From Maribacter sp. (lineage in GTDB: Bacteria > Bacteroidota > Bacteroidia > Flavobacteriales > Flavobacteriaceae): DNA of 16,302 nucleotides. Made by a program: the position numbers and the translations under genes. Below, piece after piece: positions 6,672-14,230 of the stretch; positions within the stretch are counted from its first letter, which is position 1; every line of letters starts with the position of its first letter. The stretch spans positions 1 to 16,302 of the forward strand of contig JAHHKH010000462.1 in the NCBI GenBank assembly GCA_018679695.1, read 5' to 3'. The notes beneath the pieces are model-generated. The model was not told where the DNA came from and searched no databases. It saw only the letters and a program-made list of their open reading frames with translations.

Positions 6672-7664
6672 TTAATCTTTATCCAATTTGTATTTCGACA
6701 AATCCATACCAAAACTCAAGCCTTTGTTGATGACCAACTCTTCAAGTTCAGTTAAGGATTTCTTACCGAAGTTTCTAAATTTCATTAAGTCATTCTTATT
6801 AAATGAAACTAAATCACCCAATGTATCAACTTCTGCAGCTTTAAGACAGTTCAATGCACGGACTGAGAGATCCATATCTACCAATTTTGTTTTCAATAAC
6901 TGGCGCATATGTAACGATTCCTCATCATAGGTTTCCGTTTGGGCAATCTCATCAGCCTCCAATGTTATGCGTTCATCAGAGAACAACATGAAGTGGTGGA
7001 TAAGGACCTTTGCCCCTTCGGTCAATGCATCTTTGGGGTGAATTGAACCATCGGTTACAATTTCAAACACCAATTTTTCATAATCGGTCTTTTGCTCAAC
7101 CCTAAAGTTTTCAATACTATACTTTACGTTCTTGATTGGTGTAAAAATAGAATCCACTGCAATGGTTCCTAAGGCTGCATTTGATTTTTTGTTTTCCTCT
7201 GCAGGTACATATCCTCTACCCTTATCAATAACAATTTCCATATTGATACTGACTTTAGGGTCCATATTACAGATAACCAAATCAGGATTCAATACCTGAT
7301 AGCCAGAAATGAACTTTTGAAAATCACCAGCTGTCAATTGATTTTTTCCACTTACGGAAATAGAAACAACTTCAGCTTCAGAATCGTCAATCTGCTTCTT
7401 AAATCTTACTTGCTTTAGGTTTAAGATAATCTCGGTAACATCTTCTACAACACCGGGAATTACAGAGAACTCGTGTTCCACTTTATCTATCCTCACAGAA
7501 GTGATAGCATGGCCTTCCAAGGATGAAAGCAATACTCTTCTTAAGGCGTTCCCAACGGTTAATCCGTAGCCAGGTTCCAATGGTCGAAATTCAAATTTCC
7601 CTTCGAAATCTGAGGAATCGATCATTATTACTTTATCGGGTTTCTGAAAATTAAATAATGCCAT
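6672..7664 (-). CDS. rpoA: DNA-directed RNA polymerase alpha subunit
   Basis: A 330-residue alpha subunit, the scaffold for RNA polymerase assembly. The N-terminal domain shows the dimerisation signature PLEPGYGLTVGNALRRVLL (28-46) and SLEGHAITSVRIDKVEHEFS. A flexible linker lies around residue 235-250, and the C-terminal domain has VRALNCLKAAEVDTLGDLV and NFGKKSLTELEE. Arg269 and Asn272 correspond to the UP-element DNA-contact residues Arg265 and Asn268 of E. coli, and the following G300-K301-K302 match is also kept. So the DNA-binding face looks intact. Length is as usual for Bacteroidota. It lies 18 bases after rpsD, inside the ribosomal cluster, and is probably co-transcribed from upstream. 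Confidence 0.99.
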   Translation of the reverse strand: MALFNFQKPDKVIMIDSSDFEGKFEFRPLEPGYGLTVGNALRRVLLSSLEGHAITSVRIDKVEHEFSVIPGVVEDVTEIILNLKQVRFKKQIDDSEAEVVSISVSGKNQLTAGDFQKFISGYQVLNPDLVICNMDPKVSINMEIVIDKGRGYVPAEENKKSNAALGTIAVDSIFTPIKNVKYSIENFRVEQKTDYEKLVFEIVTDGSIHPKDALTEGAKVLIHHFMLFSDERITLEADEIAQTETYDEESLHMRQLLKTKLVDMDLSVRALNCLKAAEVDTLGDLVSFNKNDLMKFRNFGKKSLTELEELVINKGLSFGMDLSKYKLDKD

Positions 7665-7682
7665 AATTGGATCAGTGTTGTT

Positions 7683-8288
7683 TTATTTGGAGTATAACTC
7701 GACTATTAATTGTTCCTTAATATTTTCAGGAATCTGCATACGCTCAGGAACAGAAACATAGGTTCCTTCTTTCTTTTCAGTATTCCAAGTAATCCATTCA
7801 TATACATGGCTACTAGCTGCCAAGGCATCTTGAATCGTCTGCAAGGATTTCGATTTTTCCCTAACGCCTACGACATCCCCAGCCTTCAAAGAATAAGACG
7901 GAATATTTACCAACTCACCATTTACGGTAATATGTCTGTGTGATACCAGTTGTCTAGCACCTCTCCTAGAGGTAGAAATACCCATTCGATAGACTACATT
8001 GTCGAGTCTAGATTCACATAGTTGTAAAAGAACCTCACCGGTTACACCTTTACTTCTGTTGGCACTGGCAAACAAATTTCTAAACTGACGCTCCAATATA
8101 CCATAGGTATACTTCGCTTTTTGCTTCTCCATCAACTGAACTGCATATTCCGATTTTTTTCCTCGACGTCTATTTTGTCCGTGCTGTCCTGGAGGGTAAT
8201 TTTTCTTTTCGAATGACTTATCGTCTCCGAAAATCGCTTCGCCGAATTTGCGAGCAATTTTGCTTTTTGGTCCTGTATATCTTGCCAT
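7683..8288 (-). CDS. rpsD: 30S ribosomal protein uS4
   Basis: A 201-residue uS4, a primary 16S rRNA binder that nucleates small-subunit assembly and also guards decoding accuracy together with uS5. The N-terminal domain has YPPGQHGQNRRRGKKSEY (31-48). It lacks the zinc-binding cysteines seen in some bacterial uS4 proteins; the only cysteine is Cys91. The S4 RNA-binding domain starts near residue 94 (RLDNVVYRMG) and includes RRGARQLVSHRHITVNG (108-124). uS4 is a known translational autoregulator in several phyla. Here its gene alone within the spc/alpha stretch is preceded by a long (87-base) gap able to fold into an extended hairpin ending just before the start. No Shine-Dalgarno sequence is present; an A-rich stretch precedes the ATG. 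Confidence 0.99.
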   Translation of the reverse strand: MARYTGPKSKIARKFGEAIFGDDKSFEKKNYPPGQHGQNRRRGKKSEYAVQLMEKQKAKYTYGILERQFRNLFASANRSKGVTGEVLLQLCESRLDNVVYRMGISTSRRGARQLVSHRHITVNGELVNIPSYSLKAGDVVGVREKSKSLQTIQDALAASSHVYEWITWNTEKKEGTYVSVPERMQIPENIKEQLIVELYSK

Positions 8289-8297
8289 CTTCTTTTA

Positions 8298-8364
8298 ATT
8301 TGGAAATGCGATTATGAATTAAGGCTTAATCCTTCGATAATCGTAACTACACTTCCTATGAAAT
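8298..8364 (-). promoter_or_regulatory. Candidate structured RNA leader of rpsD (uS4 autoregulation)
   Basis: The transcript can form nested helices with an uninterrupted 3' strand. They are AUUU (8364-8361) with AAAU (8301-8298), GGAAGUG (8356-8350) with CAUUUCC (8308-8302, one G-U), and CGAUUAU (8343-8337) with AUAAUCG (8315-8309). The apical part can pair AAGG (8334-8331) with CCUU (8324-8321). Bulges of 4 and 6 bases lie only on the 5' side. The hairpin ends 9 bases before the rpsD ATG, where it could control ribosome access. Helices were found by eye. uS4-mediated leader control is established in other bacteria; its presence here is inferred. Confidence 0.55.
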
Positions 8365-8375
8365 ATTAGTATTTA

Positions 8376-8768
8376 TTAAACTCTTCTTCTTTTTGGAGGC
8401 CTACAGCCATTATGCGGCATTGGCGTAACATCGATGATTTCTGTAACCTCGATTCCAGAATTGTGTATGGAACGAATTGCGGATTCCCTACCATTACCTG
8501 GTCCCTTTACATAAACCTTTACCTTCCTAAGACCTGCTTCATGGGCAACTTTTGCACAATCCTCAGCAGCTACCTGGGCAGCATAGGGAGTGTTCTTTTT
8601 AGACCCTCTAAAACCTAGTTTTCCGGCAGATGACCAAGAGATTACATCTCCCTTCTTATTGGTCAACGAGATAATTATATTATTGAAAGAGGCAGTAACG
8701 TGGGCTTCTCCCACAGCATCTACTATTACTTTACGCTTCTTAGCCGATTTTGCACTTGTCTTTGCCAT
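8376..8768 (-). CDS. rpsK: 30S ribosomal protein uS11
   Basis: A 130-residue uS11 of the small-subunit platform, contacting 16S rRNA near the E site and the mRNA exit. Visible landmarks are the lysine-rich N-terminus, ASFNNIIISLTNKKG (27-40), GFRGSKKNTPYAAQ (52-65), GPGNGRESAIRS (89-100) and the conserved C-terminal PHNGCRPPKRRRV (118-130). Length matches the family. It lies 13 bases after rpsM. The following gap to rpsD is much longer than its neighbours and holds the candidate leader. Confidence 0.99.
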   Translation of the reverse strand: MAKTSAKSAKKRKVIVDAVGEAHVTASFNNIIISLTNKKGDVISWSSAGKLGFRGSKKNTPYAAQVAAEDCAKVAHEAGLRKVKVYVKGPGNGRESAIRSIHNSGIEVTEIIDVTPMPHNGCRPPKRRRV

Positions 8769-8781
8769 GATATGCTACTTA

Positions 8782-9156
8782 TTATTTGGTTGCTTTTTTC
8801 TTGTTGGCAACTGTTTTTCTTTTTCCTTTACGGGTTCTAGAGTTGTTCTTGGTTCTTTGGCCCCTTAAAGGCAAACCAGCTCTATGGCGAATACCTCGGT
8901 AACAACCAATATCCATTAATCGCTTAATGTTCAATTGTGTCTCTGATCTTAATTCACCTTCAATGGTGTACGAAGCTACAGCCTCTCGAATACGACCAAT
9001 TTCATCATCGTTCCAATCAGATACTTTTGTATCCTCATTAACCTGTGCCTTCCCTAAAATTTCTTTGGCCCTACTTTTTCCTATCCCAAAAATATAGGTA
9101 AGCGCTATAACACCTCTCTTTTGTTTTGGTATATCTATACCTGCAATTCTTGCCAT
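8782..9156 (-). CDS. rpsM: 30S ribosomal protein uS13
   Basis: A 124-residue uS13 of the 30S head, forming the intersubunit bridge to uL5 and touching P-site tRNA through its tail. The N-terminus MARIAGIDIPKQKRG and the FGIGKSRAKEIL helix-two-turn-helix region (23-34) are typical. So is RGIRHRAGLPLRGQRTKNN (87-105), followed by a basic lysine/arginine tail. It starts 2 bases after the rpmJ stop, in the order rpmJ-rpsM-rpsK-rpsD typical of the alpha operon. Confidence 0.99.
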   Translation of the reverse strand: MARIAGIDIPKQKRGVIALTYIFGIGKSRAKEILGKAQVNEDTKVSDWNDDEIGRIREAVASYTIEGELRSETQLNIKRLMDIGCYRGIRHRAGLPLRGQRTKNNSRTRKGKRKTVANKKKATK

Positions 9157-9158
9157 AA

Positions 9159-9275
9159 TTATCCTTGTCTTTGTTTAAATCTAGGATTCTTTTTGTTGAT
9201 TACGTACAACCTGCCTTTTCTGCGTACTATTTTGCAATCGGCACTTCTTTTCTTTACTGAAGCTCTAACTTTCAT
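9159..9275 (-). CDS. rpmJ: 50S ribosomal protein bL36, zinc-independent form
   Basis: A 38-residue protein reading MKVRASVKKRSADCKIVRRK and ending KQRQG, which fits bL36, the smallest large-subunit protein. Zinc-binding (C+) bL36 has Cys at about positions 11, 14 and 27 and His near 33. Here these are Ser11, Cys14, Asn27 and Phe33, so it is a C-minus form that should not bind zinc. The ATG at 9275 lies 9 bases after the infA stop, and the stop codon is 2 bases before rpsM. The position between infA and rpsM is the usual one. It is easy to miss because of its size, but sequence and place together are decisive. Confidence 0.96.
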   Translation of the reverse strand: MKVRASVKKRSADCKIVRRKGRLYVINKKNPRFKQRQG

Positions 9276-9284
9276 CTTGCTGTC

Positions 9285-9500
9285 TTAATATCTATATGTG
9301 ATTCTTGCTTTGGTCAAGTCATACGGACTCATTTCCAATTTGACTTTGTCCCCTGGAAGCAATTTTATATAATGCATTCTCATTTTACCGGAAATATGGG
9401 CAGTTACTACATGTCCGTTTTCAAGTTCCACTCGGAACATTGCATTTGATAGGGCCTCTATAATAGACCCGTCCTGTTCTATTGCTGCTTGTTTAGCCAT
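9285..9500 (-). CDS. infA: Translation initiation factor IF-1
   Basis: A 71-residue IF-1, a single S1-type OB-fold protein that binds the 30S A site during initiation and assists IF-2 and IF-3. The sequence shows GSIIEALSNAMFRVELENGH (11-30), HISGKMRMHYIKLLPGDKV (35-53) and SPYDLTKARITYR (58-70), all characteristic. The length is within one residue of the usual 72. It begins 3 bases after the secY stop. Neither map nor adk lies between them, unlike the layout in many other bacteria. Confidence 0.98.
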   Translation of the reverse strand: MAKQAAIEQDGSIIEALSNAMFRVELENGHVVTAHISGKMRMHYIKLLPGDKVKLEMSPYDLTKARITYRY

Positions 9501-9503
9501 AAT

Positions 9504-10847
9504 CTATGCTACTTTCCTGTTTTTACCCGATTTCATTAAACCATCATAATGTCTATTCAATAAGTAAGCATTTACTTGTTGAACCGTATCAATGGCAACC
9601 CCTACCATAATCAATAGTGATGTACCACCATAAAACAACGCCCAACCTGCTTGAACATCCATTAACTTAACCACTATGGCCGGTAATACAGCCAATAATG
9701 CCAAAAATATAGACCCGGGCAGTGTAATCAATGACATGATCTTGTCTAAAAAATCACCTGTCTCCTTACCTGGTCTTATACCTGGAATAAATCCTCCACT
9801 TCTTTTCAGATCATCAGCCATTTTATTGGTAGGCACTGTAATTGCCGTATAAAAATAGGTGAAGATGATAATCAATAATGCAAATAGAATATTATAGGCC
9901 AAACCAAAAATATCCTGGAACTGGACTTCCATCCATTGACCTACTGCTGTACTATTGAAAGTCTTACCTATTAAACCAGGCGCGAACATAATCGCCTGTG
10001 CAAATATAATTGGCATTACCCCTGAGGCATTTAGCTTTAAAGGAATATATTGTCTAGATCCCATTACGTTCTTCTCATATCCACCAGAAGCCGTCCTTCT
10101 TGCATATTGTACCGGGATCTGACGTGTGGCCATCACCAATAGGACACTTGCAAGAATCACCAAGAACCATAATATTACTTCGATAAGGATAAACATTAAA
10201 CCACCATTATTATTTGCAGTCCTAGAAATGAATTCCTGAACAAATGATTGTGGTAATGTAGCTATAATACCAATCATGATCAATAAGGAAATACCGTTAC
10301 CAATACCCTTATCGGTGATTTTTTCACCTAGCCACATGGCAAATACACAACCTGTAACCAATATTATTACCGATGGCACTATGAAATCCAGTCCTTTGCC
10401 CAATACAAATGCACTATCAGGAACGCCTAATGCCCCCAAACTATAGAGATAGGCAGGTGCCTGTACAATACAAATACCTATGGTCAACCATCTTGTAATC
10501 TGGTTTATTGTTTTTCGACCACTCTCTCCTTCTTTCTGCAATTTCTGTAAATAAGGAATGGCAATACCCATTAGCTGGACAACAATCGAGGCTGAAATAT
10601 AAGGCATAATACCTAACGCAAAAACCGAGGCATTGGCAAAAGCCCCACCTGTAAAAGCGTTAAGAATCCCTAAAATGCCACTATCTGTATTGGAGCTTAA
10701 TTCTGCCAATTGAGTAGTATCAATACCGGGAAGAACTATTTGACAACCAAAACGGTATACCAAAAGAAGACCTAAGGTGATAATTATTCTATTCCTTAGC
10801 TCTTCAATCTTCCAAATATTGGATAATGTCTCGAAAAATTTCTTCAT
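9504..10847 (-). CDS. secY: Protein translocase subunit SecY
   Basis: A 447-residue inner-membrane protein that forms the channel of the SecYEG translocon for export and membrane insertion of proteins. About ten hydrophobic segments are readable, beginning around residues 20-39. The first SecY signature lies in ALGIMPYISASIVVQLM (77-93) and the second in GEKITDKGIGNGISLL (174-189). The cytosolic loops needed for SecA/ribosome contact show RQIPVQYARR (242-251) and GGFIPGIRPG (351-360). The plug region after the first segment (SNTDSGILGILNAF) is present. It lies 18 bases after rplO, as in the spc operon of most bacteria. The stop codon is TAG. Confidence 0.99.
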   Translation of the reverse strand: MKKFFETLSNIWKIEELRNRIIITLGLLLVYRFGCQIVLPGIDTTQLAELSSNTDSGILGILNAFTGGAFANASVFALGIMPYISASIVVQLMGIAIPYLQKLQKEGESGRKTINQITRWLTIGICIVQAPAYLYSLGALGVPDSAFVLGKGLDFIVPSVIILVTGCVFAMWLGEKITDKGIGNGISLLIMIGIIATLPQSFVQEFISRTANNNGGLMFILIEVILWFLVILASVLLVMATRQIPVQYARRTASGGYEKNVMGSRQYIPLKLNASGVMPIIFAQAIMFAPGLIGKTFNSTAVGQWMEVQFQDIFGLAYNILFALLIIIFTYFYTAITVPTNKMADDLKRSGGFIPGIRPGKETGDFLDKIMSLITLPGSIFLALLAVLPAIVVKLMDVQAGWALFYGGTSLLIMVGVAIDTVQQVNAYLLNRHYDGLMKSGKNRKVA

Positions 10848-10865
10848 TGTATTGTATTGTTAAGC

Positions 10866-11318
10866 TTACAAATTTATTGCTTCACCACCTGCAGCTTCAA
10901 TAGCGCTTTTTGCGGTAGCTGTAAACTTATGCATAGAAACTTTCAAGGAAGCCTTTAACTCTCCTCTTCCTAAAATCTTAACTAAATCGTTTTTCCCTAC
11001 TAATCCGTTTTCAACCAGGTTTTCAAAAGTAACAGCATTCTTTATTACCTTTTTATCTACCAATTCCTGCAATTTGTCAAGATTGATTCCTTGGTATTCT
11101 TTCCTGTTGATGTTCTTGAAACCAAACTTGGGTACACGTCTTTGTAAGGGCATTTGACCACCTTCAAAACCAATTTTCTTGGAGTAGCCCGATCTTGACT
11201 TTGCACCTTTATGTCCTCTTGTCGCAGTTCCACCTTTTCCTGACCCTTGGCCTCTTCCTACCCTTTTTCCATCTCTGTTGACAGAACCTTCAGCTGGTTT
11301 TAGATTACTTAAATTCAT
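10866..11318 (-). CDS. rplO: 50S ribosomal protein uL15
   Basis: A 150-residue uL15, a late-assembling large-subunit protein whose extended N-terminus threads into 23S rRNA. The glycine/basic stretch GRGQGSGKGGTATRGHKG (21-38) and FEGGQMPLQRRVPKFGF (51-67) are hallmarks. The C-terminal globular part includes VKILGRGELKASLKV (113-127). Length is normal. It lies 16 bases after rpmD and 18 bases before secY. Confidence 0.99.
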   Translation of the reverse strand: MNLSNLKPAEGSVNRDGKRVGRGQGSGKGGTATRGHKGAKSRSGYSKKIGFEGGQMPLQRRVPKFGFKNINRKEYQGINLDKLQELVDKKVIKNAVTFENLVENGLVGKNDLVKILGRGELKASLKVSMHKFTATAKSAIEAAGGEAINL

Positions 11319-11334
11319 TACACTATTATGTATA

Positions 11335-11514
11335 TTAAGCCTCCTCTGTGGAAACTAAGTGTTTAACTTTATCTATCATGCCAAGAATACTTGGCGTGGC
11401 ATCATGCTCAACAATCTGGCCAATCTTACGCAGTCCTAAAGCCTCTAAAGTTCTCTTTTGATTTTTTTGACGCTTTATACTGCTCTTTACCTGTTTTACT
11501 TTAATCTTTGCCAT
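11335..11514 (-). CDS. rpmD: 50S ribosomal protein uL30
   Basis: A 59-residue uL30 starting MAKIKVKQVKSSI. Conserved features are the KSSIKRQKNQKRTLEALGL stretch (11-29) and a VEHDATPSILGMIDKVKHLV segment near residues 35-54. I chose the ATG at 11514, 9 bases after the rpsE stop. An in-frame TTG three codons upstream directly abuts that stop and is not needed. It sits between rpsE and rplO as in other spc operons. Confidence 0.96.
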   Translation of the reverse strand: MAKIKVKQVKSSIKRQKNQKRTLEALGLRKIGQIVEHDATPSILGMIDKVKHLVSTEEA

Positions 11515-11523
11515 ATTAATCAA

Positions 11524-12048
11524 TTATCCTTTAAATACTTTTTCCAAAGAAACTCCTCTTTGTTGGGCAACTGTTCTTGCACCTCTTAATTGTAAAAGTG
11601 CGTCAAAAGTGGCTTTTACCACATTATGTGGATTAGAGGAACCTTGGGATTTGGACAATACATCATGTACCCCTACGGCTTCCAATACCGCCCTAACAGC
11701 ACCTCCGGCAATTACACCGGTACCATGCGATGCAGGTTGAATATAAACGCGTGCACCACCGAACTTACCTTTTTGTTCATGTGGCAAGGTGTGCTTATCC
11801 AAAGGAATTCTGATAAGGTTCTTTTTGGCATCCTCAATAGCTTTCGCAATGGCCGTGGCAACTTCCTTGGATTTACCCAAACCGTGTCCTACTACACCAG
11901 CTTCATCACCAACCACAACGATAGCCGAGAATCCGAATGCCCTACCACCTTTGGTTACTTTGGTTACCCTCTGTACGCCAACCAATCTATCTTTTAGCTC
12001 TAAACCTCCCGGCTTAACAGTCTCTACGTTTTTATATTTTTGGTACAT
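11524..12048 (-). CDS. rpsE: 30S ribosomal protein uS5
   Basis: A 174-residue uS5 that lines the mRNA entry side and, with uS4, influences decoding fidelity. The N-terminal double-stranded-RNA-binding-like domain carries the family signature GGRAFGFSAIVVVGDEAG (34-51) and GHGLGKSKEV (54-63). The loop TKGGR (32-36), where spectinomycin-resistance changes occur in other bacteria, looks wild type. The C-terminal domain shows ARVYIQPASHGTGVIAGG (99-116). It begins 8 bases after the rplR stop. Confidence 0.99.
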   Translation of the reverse strand: MYQKYKNVETVKPGGLELKDRLVGVQRVTKVTKGGRAFGFSAIVVVGDEAGVVGHGLGKSKEVATAIAKAIEDAKKNLIRIPLDKHTLPHEQKGKFGGARVYIQPASHGTGVIAGGAVRAVLEAVGVHDVLSKSQGSSNPHNVVKATFDALLQLRGARTVAQQRGVSLEKVFKG

Positions 12049-12056
12049 ACTATTTA

Positions 12057-12413
12057 TTAAAATTTTAGTCCTGCTTCCCTTGCTCCCTCAGCGAGCGATT
12101 TAACTCTACCGTGGTATAAGTTTCCTCCCCTATCAAAGGCAACTTTGTCAATACCAGCCTTCATACATTTTTCGGCAATGGTCTTACCTACTAAACTTGC
12201 TATTTCCGACTTACTCCCTTTGGCAGAAGCCAAATCCTTATCCCTGGAAGAAGCTGCAAGCAAAGTGGTTCCTTTGTTATCATCTATAACCTGGGCGTAA
12301 ATACCGGTATTACTTCTAAATACTGATAACCTCGGCCTGTCGGCAGTTCCAAAGGAAACCTTTCTGATCCTCCTTCTGATTCTTAATTTTCTTTGCGTCT
12401 TTGATAATCCCAT
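12057..12413 (-). CDS. rplR: 50S ribosomal protein uL18
   Basis: A 118-residue uL18, which binds 5S rRNA with uL5 to form the central protuberance. The basic N-terminus (KTQRKLRIRRRIRKVSFG) is followed by RPRLSVFRSNTGIYAQVIDD and the conserved C-terminal block with DRGGNLYHGRVKSLAEGARE (about 94-113) and GLKF at the end. Length is typical. It sits 11 bases after rplF. Confidence 0.99.
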   Translation of the reverse strand: MGLSKTQRKLRIRRRIRKVSFGTADRPRLSVFRSNTGIYAQVIDDNKGTTLLAASSRDKDLASAKGSKSEIASLVGKTIAEKCMKAGIDKVAFDRGGNLYHGRVKSLAEGAREAGLKF

Positions 12414-12424
12414 GACAGTAATTA

Positions 12425-12967
12425 TTAAGCTGATTTACCTGCTTTTCTTCTTAATTGTTCCCCAACGAACTTAATACCTTTTCCTTTGTATGGCTCCGGC
12501 TTACGGAAAGAACGAATCTTTGCCGCGACCTGCCCTACTAATTGTTTGTCATATGAGGTAAGTTTAATGATTGGGTTCTTACCTTTTTCAGAAATGGTTT
12601 CAATCTTAACTTCAGGTGCAATATTCAATACAATATTATGGGAAAAACCAAGCGCAAGGTCCAATTTTTGACCTTGATTACTTGCTCTATATCCTACACC
12701 GACCAATTCCAATTCCTTGGACCAACCTTTTGATACCCCTTCGACCATGTTCAGAACAAGAGATCTATAAAGACCATGTTTCGCCTTATGCTCCTTTGAA
12801 TCCGAAGGTCTAGTCACAAATGCCTGACCGTCTTCTATTTTGATCTCAACACCGGTATATTCTTGGGTCAACTCGCCCAATTTCCCCTTTACGGTAACTA
12901 CATTTTCTTTAATATCAATAGTTACGCCCTCTGGGATTGCAATTGGATTATTACCTATTCTTGACAT
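12425..12967 (-). CDS. rplF: 50S ribosomal protein uL6
   Basis: A 180-residue uL6 located near the factor-binding centre of the large subunit. Two tandem related domains are seen. The N-terminal one starts MSRIGNNPIAIPEGV. The C-terminal one begins about residue 83 with KELELVGVGYRAS, and the bacterial signature PEPYKGKGI occurs at 158-166. The tail GEQLRRKAGKSA is typical. It lies 21 bases after rpsH. Confidence 0.99.
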   Translation of the reverse strand: MSRIGNNPIAIPEGVTIDIKENVVTVKGKLGELTQEYTGVEIKIEDGQAFVTRPSDSKEHKAKHGLYRSLVLNMVEGVSKGWSKELELVGVGYRASNQGQKLDLALGFSHNIVLNIAPEVKIETISEKGKNPIIKLTSYDKQLVGQVAAKIRSFRKPEPYKGKGIKFVGEQLRRKAGKSA

Positions 12968-12988
12968 TTTTTTACTCTTTATATAGTA

Positions 12989-13387
12989 TTAATATACATA
13001 GCACAATACCTCGCCACCGACGTTCTCATTTGTTGCTTGCTTGCTTGTCATAACCCCGTGGGAGGTAGAAACAATAGCAATACCCAAACCATTCAATACT
13101 CTGGGCATATCGCCAGAACTGGCATACTTACGTAAACCAGGCTTACTAATACGCTGTAATTTTTTGATTACTGGTTCTTTCGTTACCTTGTCATATTTTA
13201 AGGCAATTTTTATTGAACCCTGTACTTCATCCTCGTCAAACTTGTAACTTAATATATATCCTTGATCAAATAATATTTTAGTCATCTCCTTCTTAACATT
13301 GGATGCTGGAATTTCAACCACCCTATGACCAGCCGAACTGGCATTTCTAACTCTTGTTAAGTAATCTGCTATAGTATCTGTTACCAT
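12989..13387 (-). CDS. rpsH: 30S ribosomal protein uS8
   Basis: A 132-residue uS8, an early 16S rRNA binder. In E. coli it is also the translational repressor of the spc operon; whether it has that role here is unknown. The N-terminus MVTDTIADYLTRVRNA and the C-terminal signature STSHGVMTSKQA (107-118), followed by NVGGEVLCYVY, are characteristic. It lies 18 bases after rpsN. I saw no obvious uS8-site hairpin in the short gaps nearby. Confidence 0.99.
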   Translation of the reverse strand: MVTDTIADYLTRVRNASSAGHRVVEIPASNVKKEMTKILFDQGYILSYKFDEDEVQGSIKIALKYDKVTKEPVIKKLQRISKPGLRKYASSGDMPRVLNGLGIAIVSTSHGVMTSKQATNENVGGEVLCYVY

Positions 13388-13405
13388 CTTTTCTAATTTT
13401 AGCTA

Positions 13406-13675
13406 TTACCAGCTGGCTTTTTTAACTCCGGGGATCAATCCTTGGTTTGCCATTTCCCTGAAGGTGACCCTTGATATACCAAACGTTCTCATATACCCTT
13501 TAGGTCTTCCCGTTAATTTGCAACGATTGTGCATACGGACAGGAGAAGCATTTCTTGGCAGTTTCTGAAGTGCTTCGAAGTCACCAGCGGCTTTCAAAGC
13601 TTTACGCTTCTCGGCATATTTTGCAACTGTCTTTGCCCTTTTTCTTTCACGGGCCTTCATTGATTCTTTAGCCAT
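13406..13675 (-). CDS. rpsN: 30S ribosomal protein uS14, zinc-independent form
   Basis: An 89-residue uS14 of the 30S head. It is the longer, zinc-free type: it has a single cysteine (Cys52 in NRCKLTGRPKGYMRTFG) in place of the two CxxC pairs of the roughly 61-residue zinc form. The C-terminal GISRVTFREMANQGLIPGVKKASW region is highly conserved, ending in SW. It begins one base after the rplE stop, so translation is probably coupled. Confidence 0.98.
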   Translation of the reverse strand: MAKESMKARERKRAKTVAKYAEKRKALKAAGDFEALQKLPRNASPVRMHNRCKLTGRPKGYMRTFGISRVTFREMANQGLIPGVKKASW

Positions 13676-13676
13676 A

Positions 13677-14228
13677 CTAGTTCTTTTTAAAAGGTAATCC
13701 TAATTCTGTTAATAATGATTTTGCTTCCTTATCGGTAGGTGCGGATGTAACAAAAGTTATATCCATACCATTTATTCTATTGATTTTATCAATATTGATT
13801 TCTGGGAAAATAATCTGCTCTGTGACACCTAAACTGTAATTACCCCTTCCATCAAAACCCGTGGCACGAATCCCTTGAAAATCCCTTACCCTAGGCAAGG
13901 CGGAAGTTACCAATCTATCCAAGAATTCGTACATTCTTTCACCACGCAAAGTAACTTTCGCCCCAATCGGCATTCCTTTCCGCAATTTGAAAGTTGCGAC
14001 ATCTTTTTTGGATATCGTAGAAATGGCCTTTTGCCCAGTGATCATGGTCAACTCATCGACAGCATGATCGATCAATTTTTTATCGGCTACAGCTGCACCT
14101 ACACCCCTACTCACAACAATTTTCTCTAACTTAGGCACTTGCATTACATTTTTGTAACCAAACTCCTCTTTAAGCGCACTTACTATGCGCTCGTTATATT
14201 CTTTTTTTAATCTTGCAACGTAAGCCAT
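13677..14228 (-). CDS. rplE: 50S ribosomal protein uL5
   Basis: A 183-residue uL5 that binds 5S rRNA and touches P-site tRNA and uS13. Recognisable blocks are VPKLEKIVVSRGVG (31-44), GQKAISTISKKDVATFKLRKG (65-85) with MPIGAKVTLRG following, LPRVRDFQGI (111-120) and GRGNYSLGVTEQIIFPEI (127-144). Length is standard. It begins 2 bases after the rplX stop. Confidence 0.99.
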   Translation of the reverse strand: MAYVARLKKEYNERIVSALKEEFGYKNVMQVPKLEKIVVSRGVGAAVADKKLIDHAVDELTMITGQKAISTISKKDVATFKLRKGMPIGAKVTLRGERMYEFLDRLVTSALPRVRDFQGIRATGFDGRGNYSLGVTEQIIFPEINIDKINRINGMDITFVTSAPTDKEAKSLLTELGLPFKKN

Positions 14229-14230
14229 AA

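Noticed and set aside
8782..9156. Other large plus-strand frames across the ribosomal genes, including those near 8590-8868, 11626-11997 and 11789-12103
   Set aside because: They are antisense to well-conserved ribosomal protein genes or the gaps beside them and show no own domains or start signals.
11335..11523. Longer rpmD reading frame using a TTG start at 11523
   Set aside because: The ATG at 11514 gives the normal uL30 N-terminus (MAKIKVKQ); the extra three residues are unneeded and the TTG abuts the rpsE stop.
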